Shown piece by piece: positions 29,983 to 39,198 of a DNA stretch of 64,000 nucleotides (the stretch's first letter is position 1; each line of letters opens with the position of its first letter). The stretch is from the NCBI GenBank assembly GCA_965247705.1, contig CBDFHV010000009.1:1-64000 (forward strand), read 5' to 3'. The stretch is from CBDFHV01 sp965247705 (GTDB lineage: Bacteria > Pseudomonadota > Alphaproteobacteria > Rhodospirillales > CAMCUA01). The notes beneath the pieces were generated by a model that did no database searches, had not been told where the DNA came from, and worked only from the letters and a program-made list of their open reading frames with translations. The position numbers were made by a program, and so were the translations under genes.

Positions 29983-30656
29983 CCGCGTCTGGCCAAGCCC
30001 CTCCATTGGTGTTCCTTCATACGGTCCAGTCCAACGCGGACACCTTCGCCGATCTGTTGGCGGAGATGGCCCCCGATGCACCGGCCCGGCACCTGGTGGA
30101 CGAGTCCCTGCTCAAGGACGCCATGGTGGCGGGTCGATTGACCGACGACGTCCGGGCGCGAACCGCTTCGGCGATGACGAAAGCGGCCAGTGACGACGCC
30201 GCGGTGGTTCTGTGTACCTGTTCGACGGTCGGCCCGGGCGCGGACGATGCCGCCGTCGAGGCCTCGATCCCCGTGCTGCGCATCGATCGGCCGATGGCCG
30301 AGGAAGCGGTCCGCCGCGCAAGCCGCATCGCCGTGACCGCGTCCGTCGAAACCACCATTGGGCCCACCGTGGCCTTGCTGGAAGAGGCGGCGGCCACGGC
30401 GGGCCGCACGGTCGACCTGCAACCCGTCGTCTTCGACGATGCGCGCGAAAAGCTCGTCAGCGGCCATATGGAAGCCTATCTGGACCGGGTGGCGGCCGGT
30501 CTGTGCCGGGTCGCCGCCGACGCCGAACTGATCGTCCTCGCCCAGGCCTCGATGGCGCCGGCGCTTGCGCGCTGTCCCGATTTGCCGGTCCCGGTGCTCT
30601 CCAGTCCCCGCTCCGGCCTGTCGGCGGCGGTGGACGCCTACCGCGGTCGCACGTGA
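29979..30656 (+). CDS. Asp/Glu/hydantoin racemase-like protein
   Basis: 225 residues in the aspartate/glutamate racemase superfamily pattern. A Cys-bearing strand end, AAVVLCTCSTVGPGADDAA (about 76-94), and a second half with ETTIGPTVALLEEAA and ELIVLAQASMAPA match the two-domain pseudo-symmetric fold, but the second catalytic Cys is replaced (AQAS). It may therefore isomerise differently or be non-catalytic. It overlaps the preceding gene by 4 bp (ATGA) and lies 64 bp upstream of mlrC, suggesting a shared pathway. Confidence 0.7.
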   Translation: MTASGQAPPLVFLHTVQSNADTFADLLAEMAPDAPARHLVDESLLKDAMVAGRLTDDVRARTASAMTKAASDDAAVVLCTCSTVGPGADDAAVEASIPVLRIDRPMAEEAVRRASRIAVTASVETTIGPTVALLEEAAATAGRTVDLQPVVFDDAREKLVSGHMEAYLDRVAAGLCRVAADAELIVLAQASMAPALARCPDLPVPVLSSPRSGLSAAVDAYRGRT

Positions 30657-30720
30657 CTCGGCAGCCGAGGTCGTTGGGGACCATGAGTCACATTTAGACA
30701 GTTCGACGGAGTCTCGCCCC

Positions 30721-32228
30721 ATGGCGCGCATCGCTGTCGGCGGGTTCATGCACGAAACCAACTGCTTCGTGCCGGATCCCACCGCGTTCACGGACTTCGC
30801 CACCTTTTCGGATCGGCCGCCGCTCTGCCGCGGGGACGAGGTCCTGTCCGAGCTTCGGGAGTCGAAGGCCTCGATGTCCGGCTTCATGGCGGCCGCGGGG
30901 GCGCGGCACGACCTGGCGCCCCTCGTCTGGGCCAGCGCCACGGCCGGAGGCACGGTGACGGAGGACGGCTACGAGCGCATAGCCGGCGAACTCCTGGCCG
31001 CCCTTGCCGCCGCGTTGCCGGTGGACGGGGTGTACCTGGAACTGCACGGCGCCATGGTGGCGGCCCATCTGGAAGACGGCGAGGGGGAGCTCCTGCGCCG
31101 CGTCCGCGAGATCGTCGGCGATCGGGTTCCCATTGTCGCCAGCCTGGACTATCACGCCAACGTCACCCCCGCCATGGTGCGCCATGCCGATGGCCTGGTG
31201 GCGTTTCGCACCTATCCCCACCTGGACCGAAAGGAGACCGGCGAACGGTCCGTGCAGGTGCTGGAAAGACTTCTCCGACATGGCCGGCCCGCGGGCAGGG
31301 CCTTGTGGCACGCCCCATTCCTGCTGCCGCTGGAGTTCCAGTGCACCATGGTGGCGCCATCGAAGGACATCGTCGAGGCGGTGACGGACAGCGGGGCACG
31401 GGACGGCATCGATTGCCTGTCCTACCTGGCCGGATTTCCCCCGGCCGATCTGTTCCACTGCGGGCCGACACTGGCCTGCCATGCCCGGGACCAAACCCTC
31501 GCCGAGGCCACCGTCGACGACCTTCTGGGCCGCATCGTGAGCCGGGAAGCGGATTTCGCCGAGCCCCTGCTGTCGCCGGACGAGGCGGTAGCGCGGGCCC
31601 TGGCGCGGTCGCGAAAGGGCGGCGGCCCGGTGATCATCGCCGATACCCAGGACAACCCCGGCTGCGGCGGCAGCGGCGATACCACCGAGATGCTCGCCGC
31701 CCTGGTGCGCAACGACGCCTGGGGGGCCGTGTTCGGCGTCGTCCGGGACGCCGACGCCGCCCTGGCCGCCCATGGGCCGGCATGGGCGCCCGTCTGACCC
31801 TCGATCTGGGCGGCGGGACGGATCTCCCCGGCGTCGAGCCCTATGGGGCCGCGTTCACGGTCAAGCGCCTGATGGACGGAAAATTCGCCATGACCGGCCC
31901 CTGTGGCCGGGGTCAGTCGGTCGACCTGTCCCCCATGGCGCTGCTCAGCGTCGAGGGGATCGACGTCATCGTGTCGGGCAAGCGGGTGCAGGCCCTGGAT
32001 CAGTCCATCTTCCGCCACGCCGGCATCGAACCCGGGGAACAGAGCATCATCGTCTTGAAGAGCACCTGTCACTTCCGGGCCGACTTCCAGCCCATCGCCA
32101 GCGAGGTCCTGGTGGCGGTGGCGCCGGGGGGCTACGTCTCCGACCCGACGCGATACCCGTATGAGAAGCTGCGGCCGGGGGTCAGGCTGTCGCCCCTGGG
32201 TCCGGAGCACGCGCCGCGTCAGGGCTGA
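30721..32228 (+). pseudogene. mlrC: MlrC-like (M81 family) metallopeptidase, frameshifted
   Basis: Homologue of microcystinase C, the zinc metallopeptidase that cleaves linearised microcystin or related amides. ATG 30721 begins MARIAVGGFMHETNCFVPDPT. The first frame runs to a TGA at 31795, covering the N-terminal DUF1485 part and the catalytic core (YLELHGAMVAAHLEDGEGELL, DYHANVTPAMV, TYPHLDRKETG, DNPGCGGSGDTTEML). The C-terminal MlrC domain (LTLDLGGGTDLPG to the stop at 32228) continues in the -1 frame. One missing base near 31778-31781 explains this: restoring a G gives ...AHGPGMGARLTLDLGG and a normal 503-residue protein. It is either inactive or a sequencing error. Confidence 0.85.
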
Positions 32229-33688
32229 GGCTCGTCCGCCCAGGCCGAGAGCCAGCTTGCCGTGAACTTCATGAATTCCCTCAAGCCCTCGACGGTGACG
32301 TACTCGTTGGCCTCGTGCCAGCGGGCGCCGTGGGCGGCACCGAAGATGATGATCGGCAGTTGCAGGGGCGCCCGGTTAAAAAGGTCGAATGGCGCCGTCG
32401 ACGGCATTGTCGGCCAGATGTGGGGCTTGATGCCGCGCGCCGCGCAGGTGGCGCGCAGGGCCTTGTAGATGCCGGCGGAAGGCTCGGTCCGTGACCAGCT
32501 ATAGCCGCCGCGGGCGCGGCTGATCTCGATCTCGTGGAAGCCGCGACGGTCCAGGTGCTGGCGCACCAGATCCTCGATCAGTTCGCCTTCCAGTTCCGGC
32601 GTGGTGCGAAAATCGATCCGCGCCCGGGCGCGCATGAGAAGCTCGGTCCGCAGGCGGCCATCGACCACGCCCTTGGTGTATTCCTCCTCCCCCGGCAGGC
32701 CGGGCCACACCCCGAGCGAAATGTTGAGCTGCGGCTCCATGACATAGCGGGGAAGAAGCTCTTGCCCAACGCCGCCGTTCTTGAAGCGGGCGATCTTCAG
32801 GTTGCGCTTGATGGCCGCTTCGTCGAAGTCGGTCTGCAGGTCTTCGATCTCCTGGCGCTCGGCATCGTTGGTGGGGCGCACGTGGTCCCAGAAGCCGTCG
32901 ATGGCGATCCGGTCGCTATCGTCGGTCAGGCTGTTCAGGGCCCGGATCAGGCGCAGGGCCGGGGCGTCCACCCAGGCGACGTTGGCCGACCAGATGTCGC
33001 GGGCGTCCAGCGTTCCGCCCCAGTCGCCGCCCTTGATGGTGAGGTTGAGCCACAACTGGCCTTTGTAGCCCCGGTGCACCACCAGGGGGCCGTCCGCCGT
33101 CTCGCGGCTGGTACGGGGAAACCAGAAGGCGTCGGCCTGGCGCAACTCGTCCTGATGGGCGTTCATGAAGCCCGGCAGGCTGGGGGAGCCGATCTCCTCC
33201 TCACCCTCGATGGCGTACATCACGCTGACGGGCAGGGCGCCGGTGACCGCCTGCATGGACCGCATGGCCATCAGCGCGGCGACGAACGGGCCCCGGTGAT
33301 CGGTGGTGCCGCGACCGCACAGCACCGGCCCGCAGTCATCGGGGAGGCCGATGCGGCCGGGGTCGAGGACGGTGGGCTCGAAGGGCGGGCAGGCCCAATC
33401 CTCGGGCGCCACCGGCACCACGTCGTAGAAGCAGTAGAGCAGCAGGGTCTTGGCATCGGGTGTCGCCGCCCGGGTGCGCCCGAGAACGACCGGATTGCCC
33501 GTGGTTTCCACCAGGCGGGCCTCGGTATGGGCGAGGCTCGTCACGTAGTCCTGGGTGAGCTGGGCACTTTCGCGAATGCCCTCGCCGGTTTGGGAAATGC
33601 CGGGCAGGCCGAGGTAGCGTTTGATCTCGTCCAGGTAGGTTTCGAAGTTCTCGTCGATGTGGGCGTGGATCGCTGCAACCGGGTCCAT
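32219..33688 (-). CDS. M20 family metallopeptidase
   Basis: 489 residues, starting MDPVAAIHAHIDENFETYLDEIKRYL. The M20 plan is clear: CGRGTTDHRGPFVAALMAM (bridging Asp), AIEGEEEIGSPSLPGF (catalytic and ligand Glu), dimerisation domain in the middle, and GARWHEANEYV (last metal His). The first metal ligand is unusual: where most members have GHxD, this one reads YCFYDVVP. The family cleaves dipeptides or N-acyl/amido bonds. Its stop overlaps the convergent mlrC gene by 10 bp, and it lies 20 bp upstream of no other minus gene; it follows the ABC ATPase by 20 bp, so it is likely the last gene of that operon. Confidence 0.88.
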   Translation of the reverse strand: MDPVAAIHAHIDENFETYLDEIKRYLGLPGISQTGEGIRESAQLTQDYVTSLAHTEARLVETTGNPVVLGRTRAATPDAKTLLLYCFYDVVPVAPEDWACPPFEPTVLDPGRIGLPDDCGPVLCGRGTTDHRGPFVAALMAMRSMQAVTGALPVSVMYAIEGEEEIGSPSLPGFMNAHQDELRQADAFWFPRTSRETADGPLVVHRGYKGQLWLNLTIKGGDWGGTLDARDIWSANVAWVDAPALRLIRALNSLTDDSDRIAIDGFWDHVRPTNDAERQEIEDLQTDFDEAAIKRNLKIARFKNGGVGQELLPRYVMEPQLNISLGVWPGLPGEEEYTKGVVDGRLRTELLMRARARIDFRTTPELEGELIEDLVRQHLDRRGFHEIEISRARGGYSWSRTEPSAGIYKALRATCAARGIKPHIWPTMPSTAPFDLFNRAPLQLPIIIFGAAHGARWHEANEYVTVEGLREFMKFTASWLSAWADEPQP

Positions 33689-33707
33689 GTCGTCGACTAC
33701 CCCGTGG

Positions 33708-34790
33708 TCAAGTTCGGACTTGGCGGGTGTCCTGGATGCTCCAGGACACGGTGACGGAATCGCCGGGCCGAACCTGGCCGACGCCATCCATGTTCTGCTG
33801 CTTCATCATCAGAATCTGATCGTCACCGAGCCGCAGGTGGTAGCGGGTCAACTCGCCCAAGTAGATCGCTTCCTCGACCACGCCCGCCAGCCGGTTGCCC
33901 TCGGTCTCCCCCGCCGCCGCGATACCGACCGCCTCGGGCCGGACCATCAGTTCCACCTCCGCGCCGGGTGCCGCCGGCGTGTCGGCCGGAAAGCGCACCG
34001 TGTCATCGCCGATCCGGGCCACGGTCAGGTCGCCCTCGGTACCGGCGACGACGGCCTTGAAGAAACAGGTCTCGCCGATGAAGTCGGCGACGAACCGGTT
34101 GGCCGGCGCACGATAAAGATCGTCGGGCGATCCCACCTGCTCGAACTGGCCCTGGCTCATGATGGCGATGCGGTCGGACATGGTCAGGGCTTCGGACTGG
34201 TCATGGGTGACGTAGATCACCGTGATCTTGAGCTGCCGTTGCAGGTGCTTGATTTCGAGCTGCATGTATTCGCGGAGCTTTTTGTCCAGCGCGCCGAGGG
34301 GTTCGTCCATGAGCAGCATTTTCGGCTCGAACACCATCGCCCGGGCCAGTGCCACCCGCTGCTGCTGACCGCCGCTCAACTGATCGGGCATGCGGTCGCC
34401 GAAGCCCCCCAGCTGAATCAACTCCAGGGCCTTTTCGGTGCGTTCCTCGATGTCCCGGCGCGCCACCCGACGGACCCGCAAGGGGTAGGCCACGTTCTCG
34501 AACACCGTCATGTGCGGAAACAGGGCATAGCTTTGGAACACCACGCCGATGTTGCGCCGCGACGGGGGCAGGTAGGTGATGTCCTCGCCATCGAGGACGA
34601 TGCGCCCGCTGTCGGGCATGGTGAAGCCGGCGATGCTCATCAGCATGGTGGTCTTGCCGGACCCGCTGGCGCCGAGCAGGGTCAGGAACTCCTCGCGGCG
34701 GACGTCGATGGAAACGTCGTCGACCGCCTTTACCGCGCCATAGCTCTTGGAGATATTCTCGAAGCGCAGATGGATGTCGTCGCCGCTCAT
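33708..34790 (-). CDS. ABC transporter ATPase, PotA-like (spermidine/putrescine-type)
   Basis: 360 residues. Walker A GASGSGKTT (about 40-48), Q-loop QSYALFPHMTVFENV, ABC signature LSGGQQQRVALARAM, Walker B LLMDEPLGALD, H-loop VTHDQSEAL. A C-terminal TOBE_2 domain (VELMVRPEAVGI, YLGELTRYHLRLG) is usual in the polyamine/Fe/opine-type importers. Its ATG overlaps the stop of the permease gene upstream (ATGA). Together with the permease fusion and the binding protein it forms one import system. Confidence 0.93.
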   Translation of the reverse strand: MSGDDIHLRFENISKSYGAVKAVDDVSIDVRREEFLTLLGASGSGKTTMLMSIAGFTMPDSGRIVLDGEDITYLPPSRRNIGVVFQSYALFPHMTVFENVAYPLRVRRVARRDIEERTEKALELIQLGGFGDRMPDQLSGGQQQRVALARAMVFEPKMLLMDEPLGALDKKLREYMQLEIKHLQRQLKITVIYVTHDQSEALTMSDRIAIMSQGQFEQVGSPDDLYRAPANRFVADFIGETCFFKAVVAGTEGDLTVARIGDDTVRFPADTPAAPGAEVELMVRPEAVGIAAAGETEGNRLAGVVEEAIYLGELTRYHLRLGDDQILMMKQQNMDGVGQVRPGDSVTVSWSIQDTRQVRT

Positions 34791-36640
34791 GGAAGTCCCT
34801 CCGCGTCCCGTTGCCGCCGCCCCTGGATGTGGTTGGTGGCCAGCAGCATCAACACCGTGAACAACACCAGCAGCGCCGAAACCGCCGCCAGGGTGGGCTT
34901 GATATCCTGGCGCACGTCGACCCACATGCGCACGGGCAGAGTCGCATTGGCGTCGCCACCGACGAAGGATGCGATCACCACTTCGTCGAAGGAATGGATG
35001 AAGGCGAAAAAGGCCGAAACGATAATCGCCGGCCGGATGATCGGCAGGGTGACGTCGAAGAAGGCGCGGGTGCGGCTGGCCCCCAGGCTCATCGCCGCGT
35101 TCTCGAGCCGGATGTCGAAGCCCTTCAGCGCCGCCGCCACCATCACCACGACGACCGGAATCGACCCGATGGTATGGCCGATGACCAGGCCCCAATAGGA
35201 TCCCACCAGCCCAAATTGGGAATAGAGGTAGTAGAGGGCGACGGCGGTCACGATCACCGGCACGATGATTGGCGACAGGATGAAACTGAAGGCGACTTCC
35301 TTCAGCGGGAACCGTCCGCGGGCCAGGGCGATAGCGCCCAAGGTGCCGAGCACCACGGCCAGCGCCATGCTCACCGGCGCCACCCGCAGGCTGAGCCACA
35401 CGGACTGGGTCCAGTATTTGGTCTCGATGAGCTGCTGGTACCACTGCAGGGAGAAGCCGCTCGGCGGAAATTTGAGGTAGAGGGAATCGGTGAACGACAC
35501 CGGAAAGATCAGGGCGATGGGCGCCACCAGGAAAACGACGATCAGTCCGGCGATCACGGCAATGCCCGACACGCCGCCATCAGGCCGCCGAGGCCGGGAG
35601 TCTCCAAAGGGCAGTCGAACCAGCGCGGCAAGGCCGGCCAGCGGCAGGCGCAGCAGCTCCGCGGTTATGCTCAGCAGCCGCTCGATCATGTCCAGCGCGA
35701 CTCGCCCGGCGATGGCTCGCGCTTTGCCGATCGGCGTCGCCCAGCGCCGCGATCGGGCGGTGGACGGGCGCGGATCGCGCACCTTGTCCCCGCCCCAGAT
35801 CCGATCGAGGCCCATCACCCGGTTGAAAGCCAGGAACAGGACCAGGGTCACCACAAGCAGGATCAACGACAGCGCGCCGGCGAACCCCCACTTCAACAGT
35901 TCCTGGATCTGGGTGGCGATAAGCATGGCGAGCATGGTGTCGCGCAGGCCCCCCAGCAGCGCCGGGGTAATGTAAAAGCCGACGGAAAAGATGAACACCA
36001 GCAGGCAGCCGGCACCCACCCCGGGAAGACTCAACGGGAAGTAGACGCGCAGGAATGACTGCACCCGCGCCGCGCCGAGGCTGTCGGACACCTTGATCAG
36101 GTTCAAGTCGATGCCGCGCATGACGCTGTAAAGCGCCAGCACCATGATCGGCAGCATGATGTGGGTCATGCCGATGACGACGCCGATGGTATTGTAGATC
36201 ATCCGGATGGGCTGATCGATGATCCCCAGGGAGATCATGGCCTCGTTGAGGATGCCGTGGCGGCCCAGGATCACCAGCCACGCATAGCTGCGAACCAGGA
36301 TGCTGGTGAAGTAGGGCAGGACAACGGCGATGATCAGCAGGTTGCGCGATCGCTCGGAGATGGTCGACAGGACATAGGCCAGGGGATAGCCGAGCAGCAG
36401 GCATAGGACCGTCGTTTGGATGCTGATCTTCAGCGTGGTCCGCAGCACCGCCACGTAGACCGGCGCCGTCAGGGCGGCCTCGTAGTTTCTGAGCGTGAAC
36501 TCGGGATCGAAGATGCTCAGGCTGAGCAGCTTGGCGACCGGGTAGCCGAAAAAAATCGCCAGAAACAGAACCGCCGGCACCAGCAACAGCCAGATCCGCT
36601 CCGCCGGCCGGCGCGCGGGAAGGGTTTGGGAAGCGGTCAA
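34787..36640 (-). CDS. ABC permease, PotB-PotC fusion
   Basis: 617 residues holding two complete permeases. The first (about 1-285) has [20 protein letters not shown] and an EAA loop SLGAARVQSFLRVYFPLSLPG. A basic linker (about 290-350) follows. The second (about 360-617) has its own six hydrophobic segments and EAA loop AMSLGASRTRAFFDVTLPIIRPAI. In most polyamine-type systems these are two genes. The fusion would lock a heterodimer into one chain. A stem-loop sits between the binding-protein gene and this one; ATPase translation is coupled at the far end. Confidence 0.92.
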   Translation of the reverse strand: MTASQTLPARRPAERIWLLLVPAVLFLAIFFGYPVAKLLSLSIFDPEFTLRNYEAALTAPVYVAVLRTTLKISIQTTVLCLLLGYPLAYVLSTISERSRNLLIIAVVLPYFTSILVRSYAWLVILGRHGILNEAMISLGIIDQPIRMIYNTIGVVIGMTHIMLPIMVLALYSVMRGIDLNLIKVSDSLGAARVQSFLRVYFPLSLPGVGAGCLLVFIFSVGFYITPALLGGLRDTMLAMLIATQIQELLKWGFAGALSLILLVVTLVLFLAFNRVMGLDRIWGGDKVRDPRPSTARSRRWATPIGKARAIAGRVALDMIERLLSITAELLRLPLAGLAALVRLPFGDSRPRRPDGGVSGIAVIAGLIVVFLVAPIALIFPVSFTDSLYLKFPPSGFSLQWYQQLIETKYWTQSVWLSLRVAPVSMALAVVLGTLGAIALARGRFPLKEVAFSFILSPIIVPVIVTAVALYYLYSQFGLVGSYWGLVIGHTIGSIPVVVVMVAAALKGFDIRLENAAMSLGASRTRAFFDVTLPIIRPAIIVSAFFAFIHSFDEVVIASFVGGDANATLPVRMWVDVRQDIKPTLAAVSALLVLFTVLMLLATNHIQGRRQRDAEGLP

Positions 36641-36663
36641 AGCCTGGCTAACGCAAGGGGCTG

Positions 36664-36690
36664 GAGGGGCGGGGGTCGATCCCGCCCCTC
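36664..36690 (-). promoter_or_regulatory. Intercistronic stem-loop between binding-protein and permease genes
   Basis: A perfect 10-bp stem (gaggggcggg and its complement) with a 7-nt loop lies in the 77-bp space downstream of the solute-binding-protein stop. There is no T-run. Such hairpins often protect the binding-protein mRNA or attenuate the permease genes, giving excess binding protein. Confidence 0.6.
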
Positions 36691-36717
36691 AATCAAGGCA
36701 GCGTTACGGCGTGCCGC

Positions 36718-37821
36718 TCAGCCCTTGATCTTCCACTCTTCCCACTTCTCGATGACCAGCTCCCGGTTGGACTTTCCGGGCGCCCCTTCGGCCACCCACC
36801 AGGCATCGTCCTTGAGGATCATGTTGTCCCGGTAGGCGGGGTTGGTGGGCAGGTTCTTCGCCACCTCGGGCTTGATGTGGTCGAAGGCCTTCTTGTTGGG
36901 CGGGCCGTAAGCGATGATCTCCGCCATCCGCGCCTGGGATTCGGGCCGGGCGACGAAGGCCAGCAGCTTCTGGGTGTCTTCGACGTTCTTCGCCCCCTTC
37001 AGCATGGCGTAGGCGGTGTGATAGAGGATGCCCTGGTTCCATTCGACGCCCACCGGCGCGCCGGATTCCACCACATCCTTGATCCGCCCGTTGGCCACCG
37101 AACACAGCACCACTTCCTTGTCGTTGATGAGCTGGGCCGGCAGCGCGGCGGACTTGCCCCACCAGGCCACCACGTCGTCGCGGATCTTGCTGTAGCTCCT
37201 CAGGGCCCGGTCGATATCGATGGGATAGACCTTGTCCAGGGGAACGCCTTCCGCCATTAGGGCGCATTCGAAGGAGTAGCGATAGGATGCGTCGCCCATG
37301 GAGCGGGGCCCCGGAAAGCGCTTGGTATCCCAGACCTCGGCCCAGTTCTTGGGATGGCTGCCGGTCTTGAATACGTCCGTGCGGTAGGCCAGGACTTCCG
37401 CCCAATAAATGAACCCCATGCCGTACTGGTGGCGGTCGTCGGCGGATATATTGTCCAGGTCCTGCTTGCGGAACTGGTTGTAGTCGACGGGCTCCAGCCA
37501 GCCGTTCTTGCTCATGATCTCGACGTCGGCGAAGCCCATGCTGACCAGGTCGGCGGTGACGTTGCCGGTTTCCACTTGGGCCTTCTTCTGGGCCAGGGAC
37601 ATGCCGGAGAGGGTGGCGTGGACCTCGATGCCGGTCTCCTTCATGAACGGCTTGAAATAGGCCTCGACCTGCGACTTGCCATAGGCGCCGCCGCCGGCGG
37701 TCACCACGATGCGCCGGTTCTGGGCCTTGACGATGTATGGGAATCCGACGATCGATGCCGCCGCGGCGCCCGCCGCCGAGGTTTTGAGGAACTTCCGTCG
37801 TCCCAACGGTTTGGTGATCAT
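36718..37821 (-). CDS. Periplasmic solute-binding protein, PotD-like, Tat-type signal
   Basis: 367 residues. The N-terminus MITKPLGRRKFLKTSAAGAAAASIVG has the twin-arginine motif (RRKFLK) and a hydrophobic stretch ending near VKAQN, so it is likely exported folded by Tat. The mature part resembles family 6/polyamine-type binding proteins: IVVTAGGGAYGKSQVEAYFKPFMKETGIEV, NWAEVWDTKRFPGPRSMGD, DVVAWWGKSAALPAQLINDKEVVL. It precedes the fused permease and ATPase on the same strand. The ligand is unknown; the neighbouring hydrolases suggest an amide or peptide-like compound. Confidence 0.9.
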   Translation of the reverse strand: MITKPLGRRKFLKTSAAGAAAASIVGFPYIVKAQNRRIVVTAGGGAYGKSQVEAYFKPFMKETGIEVHATLSGMSLAQKKAQVETGNVTADLVSMGFADVEIMSKNGWLEPVDYNQFRKQDLDNISADDRHQYGMGFIYWAEVLAYRTDVFKTGSHPKNWAEVWDTKRFPGPRSMGDASYRYSFECALMAEGVPLDKVYPIDIDRALRSYSKIRDDVVAWWGKSAALPAQLINDKEVVLCSVANGRIKDVVESGAPVGVEWNQGILYHTAYAMLKGAKNVEDTQKLLAFVARPESQARMAEIIAYGPPNKKAFDHIKPEVAKNLPTNPAYRDNMILKDDAWWVAEGAPGKSNRELVIEKWEEWKIKG

Positions 37822-37926
37822 AAGCTAGCCTCCCTTGTTCGAGGGGTTGAAGAATCGGCTTAACATTTCACGTCCTGCCCCGTAAGGCCACCGTACATTG
37901 GCCGATGCGCCATTCCTGGCTCCGCC

Positions 37927-39162
37927 TTACCCTTCCCCGCCGCCCAGGCGGTCCTTGTAGACCTTGCCCGCCTTCATGACGAAGGGGATGTTCTCGCCCT
38001 GGCCCGACAGCAGCGCGATGTCCTCCAGGGGGTTGCCGTCGACGGCGATCAGGTCGGCGTAGGCGCCGGCTGCGATGACGCCAATCTTGCCTTTTAGGCG
38101 CACCACCTCGGCGCTGATGGTGGTGGCGCTGCGGATGATGTCGGCGGGCTTTTGGGCCTCGCCGCGGACCAGGAACTCCCGGGACTGGGCGTCGGGACAG
38201 TTACCGACGTCGGTACCGAAGCCCACCTTGACGCCGGCGCGGGCGGCGATCTCCAGGGACCGGGCGCTCACCTCCATGACGTAGTCGCACTTTTGCAGGC
38301 TGGCCTCGGAGAAGCCGCGCTCCCGGCCATGCTCGGCCATCTCCCGGTAGATCACCAAGGTCGGCACCAGGTAGGTGCCGGCCCGGGCCATCATGGCGGC
38401 GGCATCCTCGTCGAGGAAGTTACCGTGCTCGATGGTGCGCACGCCGGCCTCGACGCAGCGCTTGATAGCGTCGGCCGGATAGGTGTGGGTGAGCACGTAG
38501 GTGTGGGATCGGGTCGCTTCGTCGACCAGGGCCTTAAGCTCGTCCATGGAGAACTGGAGCATGTCGATGGGGTCGGTCTCGGAGGCGACGCCGCCGGACG
38601 CATGGACCTTGATCTGGTCGGCGCCGAGGCGAATCTCCTCGCGCACCGCCTTCAGGCATTCGGGCACGCCGTCGGCAATGCGCCCGGTGCCGGGGCCCAG
38701 GTGGGCGCAGAAGCAGGGATCGTTGAGGTCGCCCACCAGGCGCTTGTCCCCATGGCCGCCGGACTGGGAGATGGGCCGGCCGCAGACCAGCAGCCGCGGG
38801 CCGATGAAATAGCCCTCATCCACCGCCTGCCGATGCCCGGCGTCGGCGCCGCCGGCGTCGCGCATCGTGGTGAAGCCGCGCATCAGCATGGCGCGCAAGG
38901 TCTTGGCCGCCTTGGCCGAGGCGATGGAGGACAGCATGTGGAGGTGCGGATAGCGTTTGTGGATGATGTGGTTGTGGCAGTCGATGAGGCCCGGCATCAG
39001 GGTTCGCCCGCCCATGTCGACGACGGTGGCATCGCCAGCGGCGATCTCTCCCGCCTCCACCTGGGCGATGTTCCCGTCCTTCACCAGGACCTGGCAGCCG
39101 GCCGCCACCTCGCCCTTCGCCGGGTCGAGCAGCGCCATGTTCCGAAACAGGTATCCGCCCAT
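37927..39162 (-). CDS. Metal-dependent amidohydrolase (imidazolonepropionase-like)
   Basis: 411 residues with the amidohydrolase TIM-barrel ligands: HxH in LIDCHNHIIHKRYPH, a following ADQIKVHASGGVAS segment, His in YVLTHTYPADAI and IEHGNFLDEDAA, and Asp in VGFGTDVGNCP. ATG 39162 has gggagg 10 bases upstream. These enzymes hydrolyse cyclic amides or Xaa-Pro-type dipeptides. It is 105 bp upstream of the binding-protein gene on the same strand and may head the operon. Confidence 0.9.
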   Translation of the reverse strand: MGGYLFRNMALLDPAKGEVAAGCQVLVKDGNIAQVEAGEIAAGDATVVDMGGRTLMPGLIDCHNHIIHKRYPHLHMLSSIASAKAAKTLRAMLMRGFTTMRDAGGADAGHRQAVDEGYFIGPRLLVCGRPISQSGGHGDKRLVGDLNDPCFCAHLGPGTGRIADGVPECLKAVREEIRLGADQIKVHASGGVASETDPIDMLQFSMDELKALVDEATRSHTYVLTHTYPADAIKRCVEAGVRTIEHGNFLDEDAAAMMARAGTYLVPTLVIYREMAEHGRERGFSEASLQKCDYVMEVSARSLEIAARAGVKVGFGTDVGNCPDAQSREFLVRGEAQKPADIIRSATTISAEVVRLKGKIGVIAAGAYADLIAVDGNPLEDIALLSGQGENIPFVMKAGKVYKDRLGGGEG

Positions 39163-39198
39163 TGTTGTTCCCTCCCTTGGGGGTCCGCTTTGAGCCCG

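Noticed and set aside
38152..39198. Long upstream extension of the MFS gene frame
   Set aside because: It lies opposite the amidohydrolase gene and lacks membrane segments; the transporter starts near 39199.
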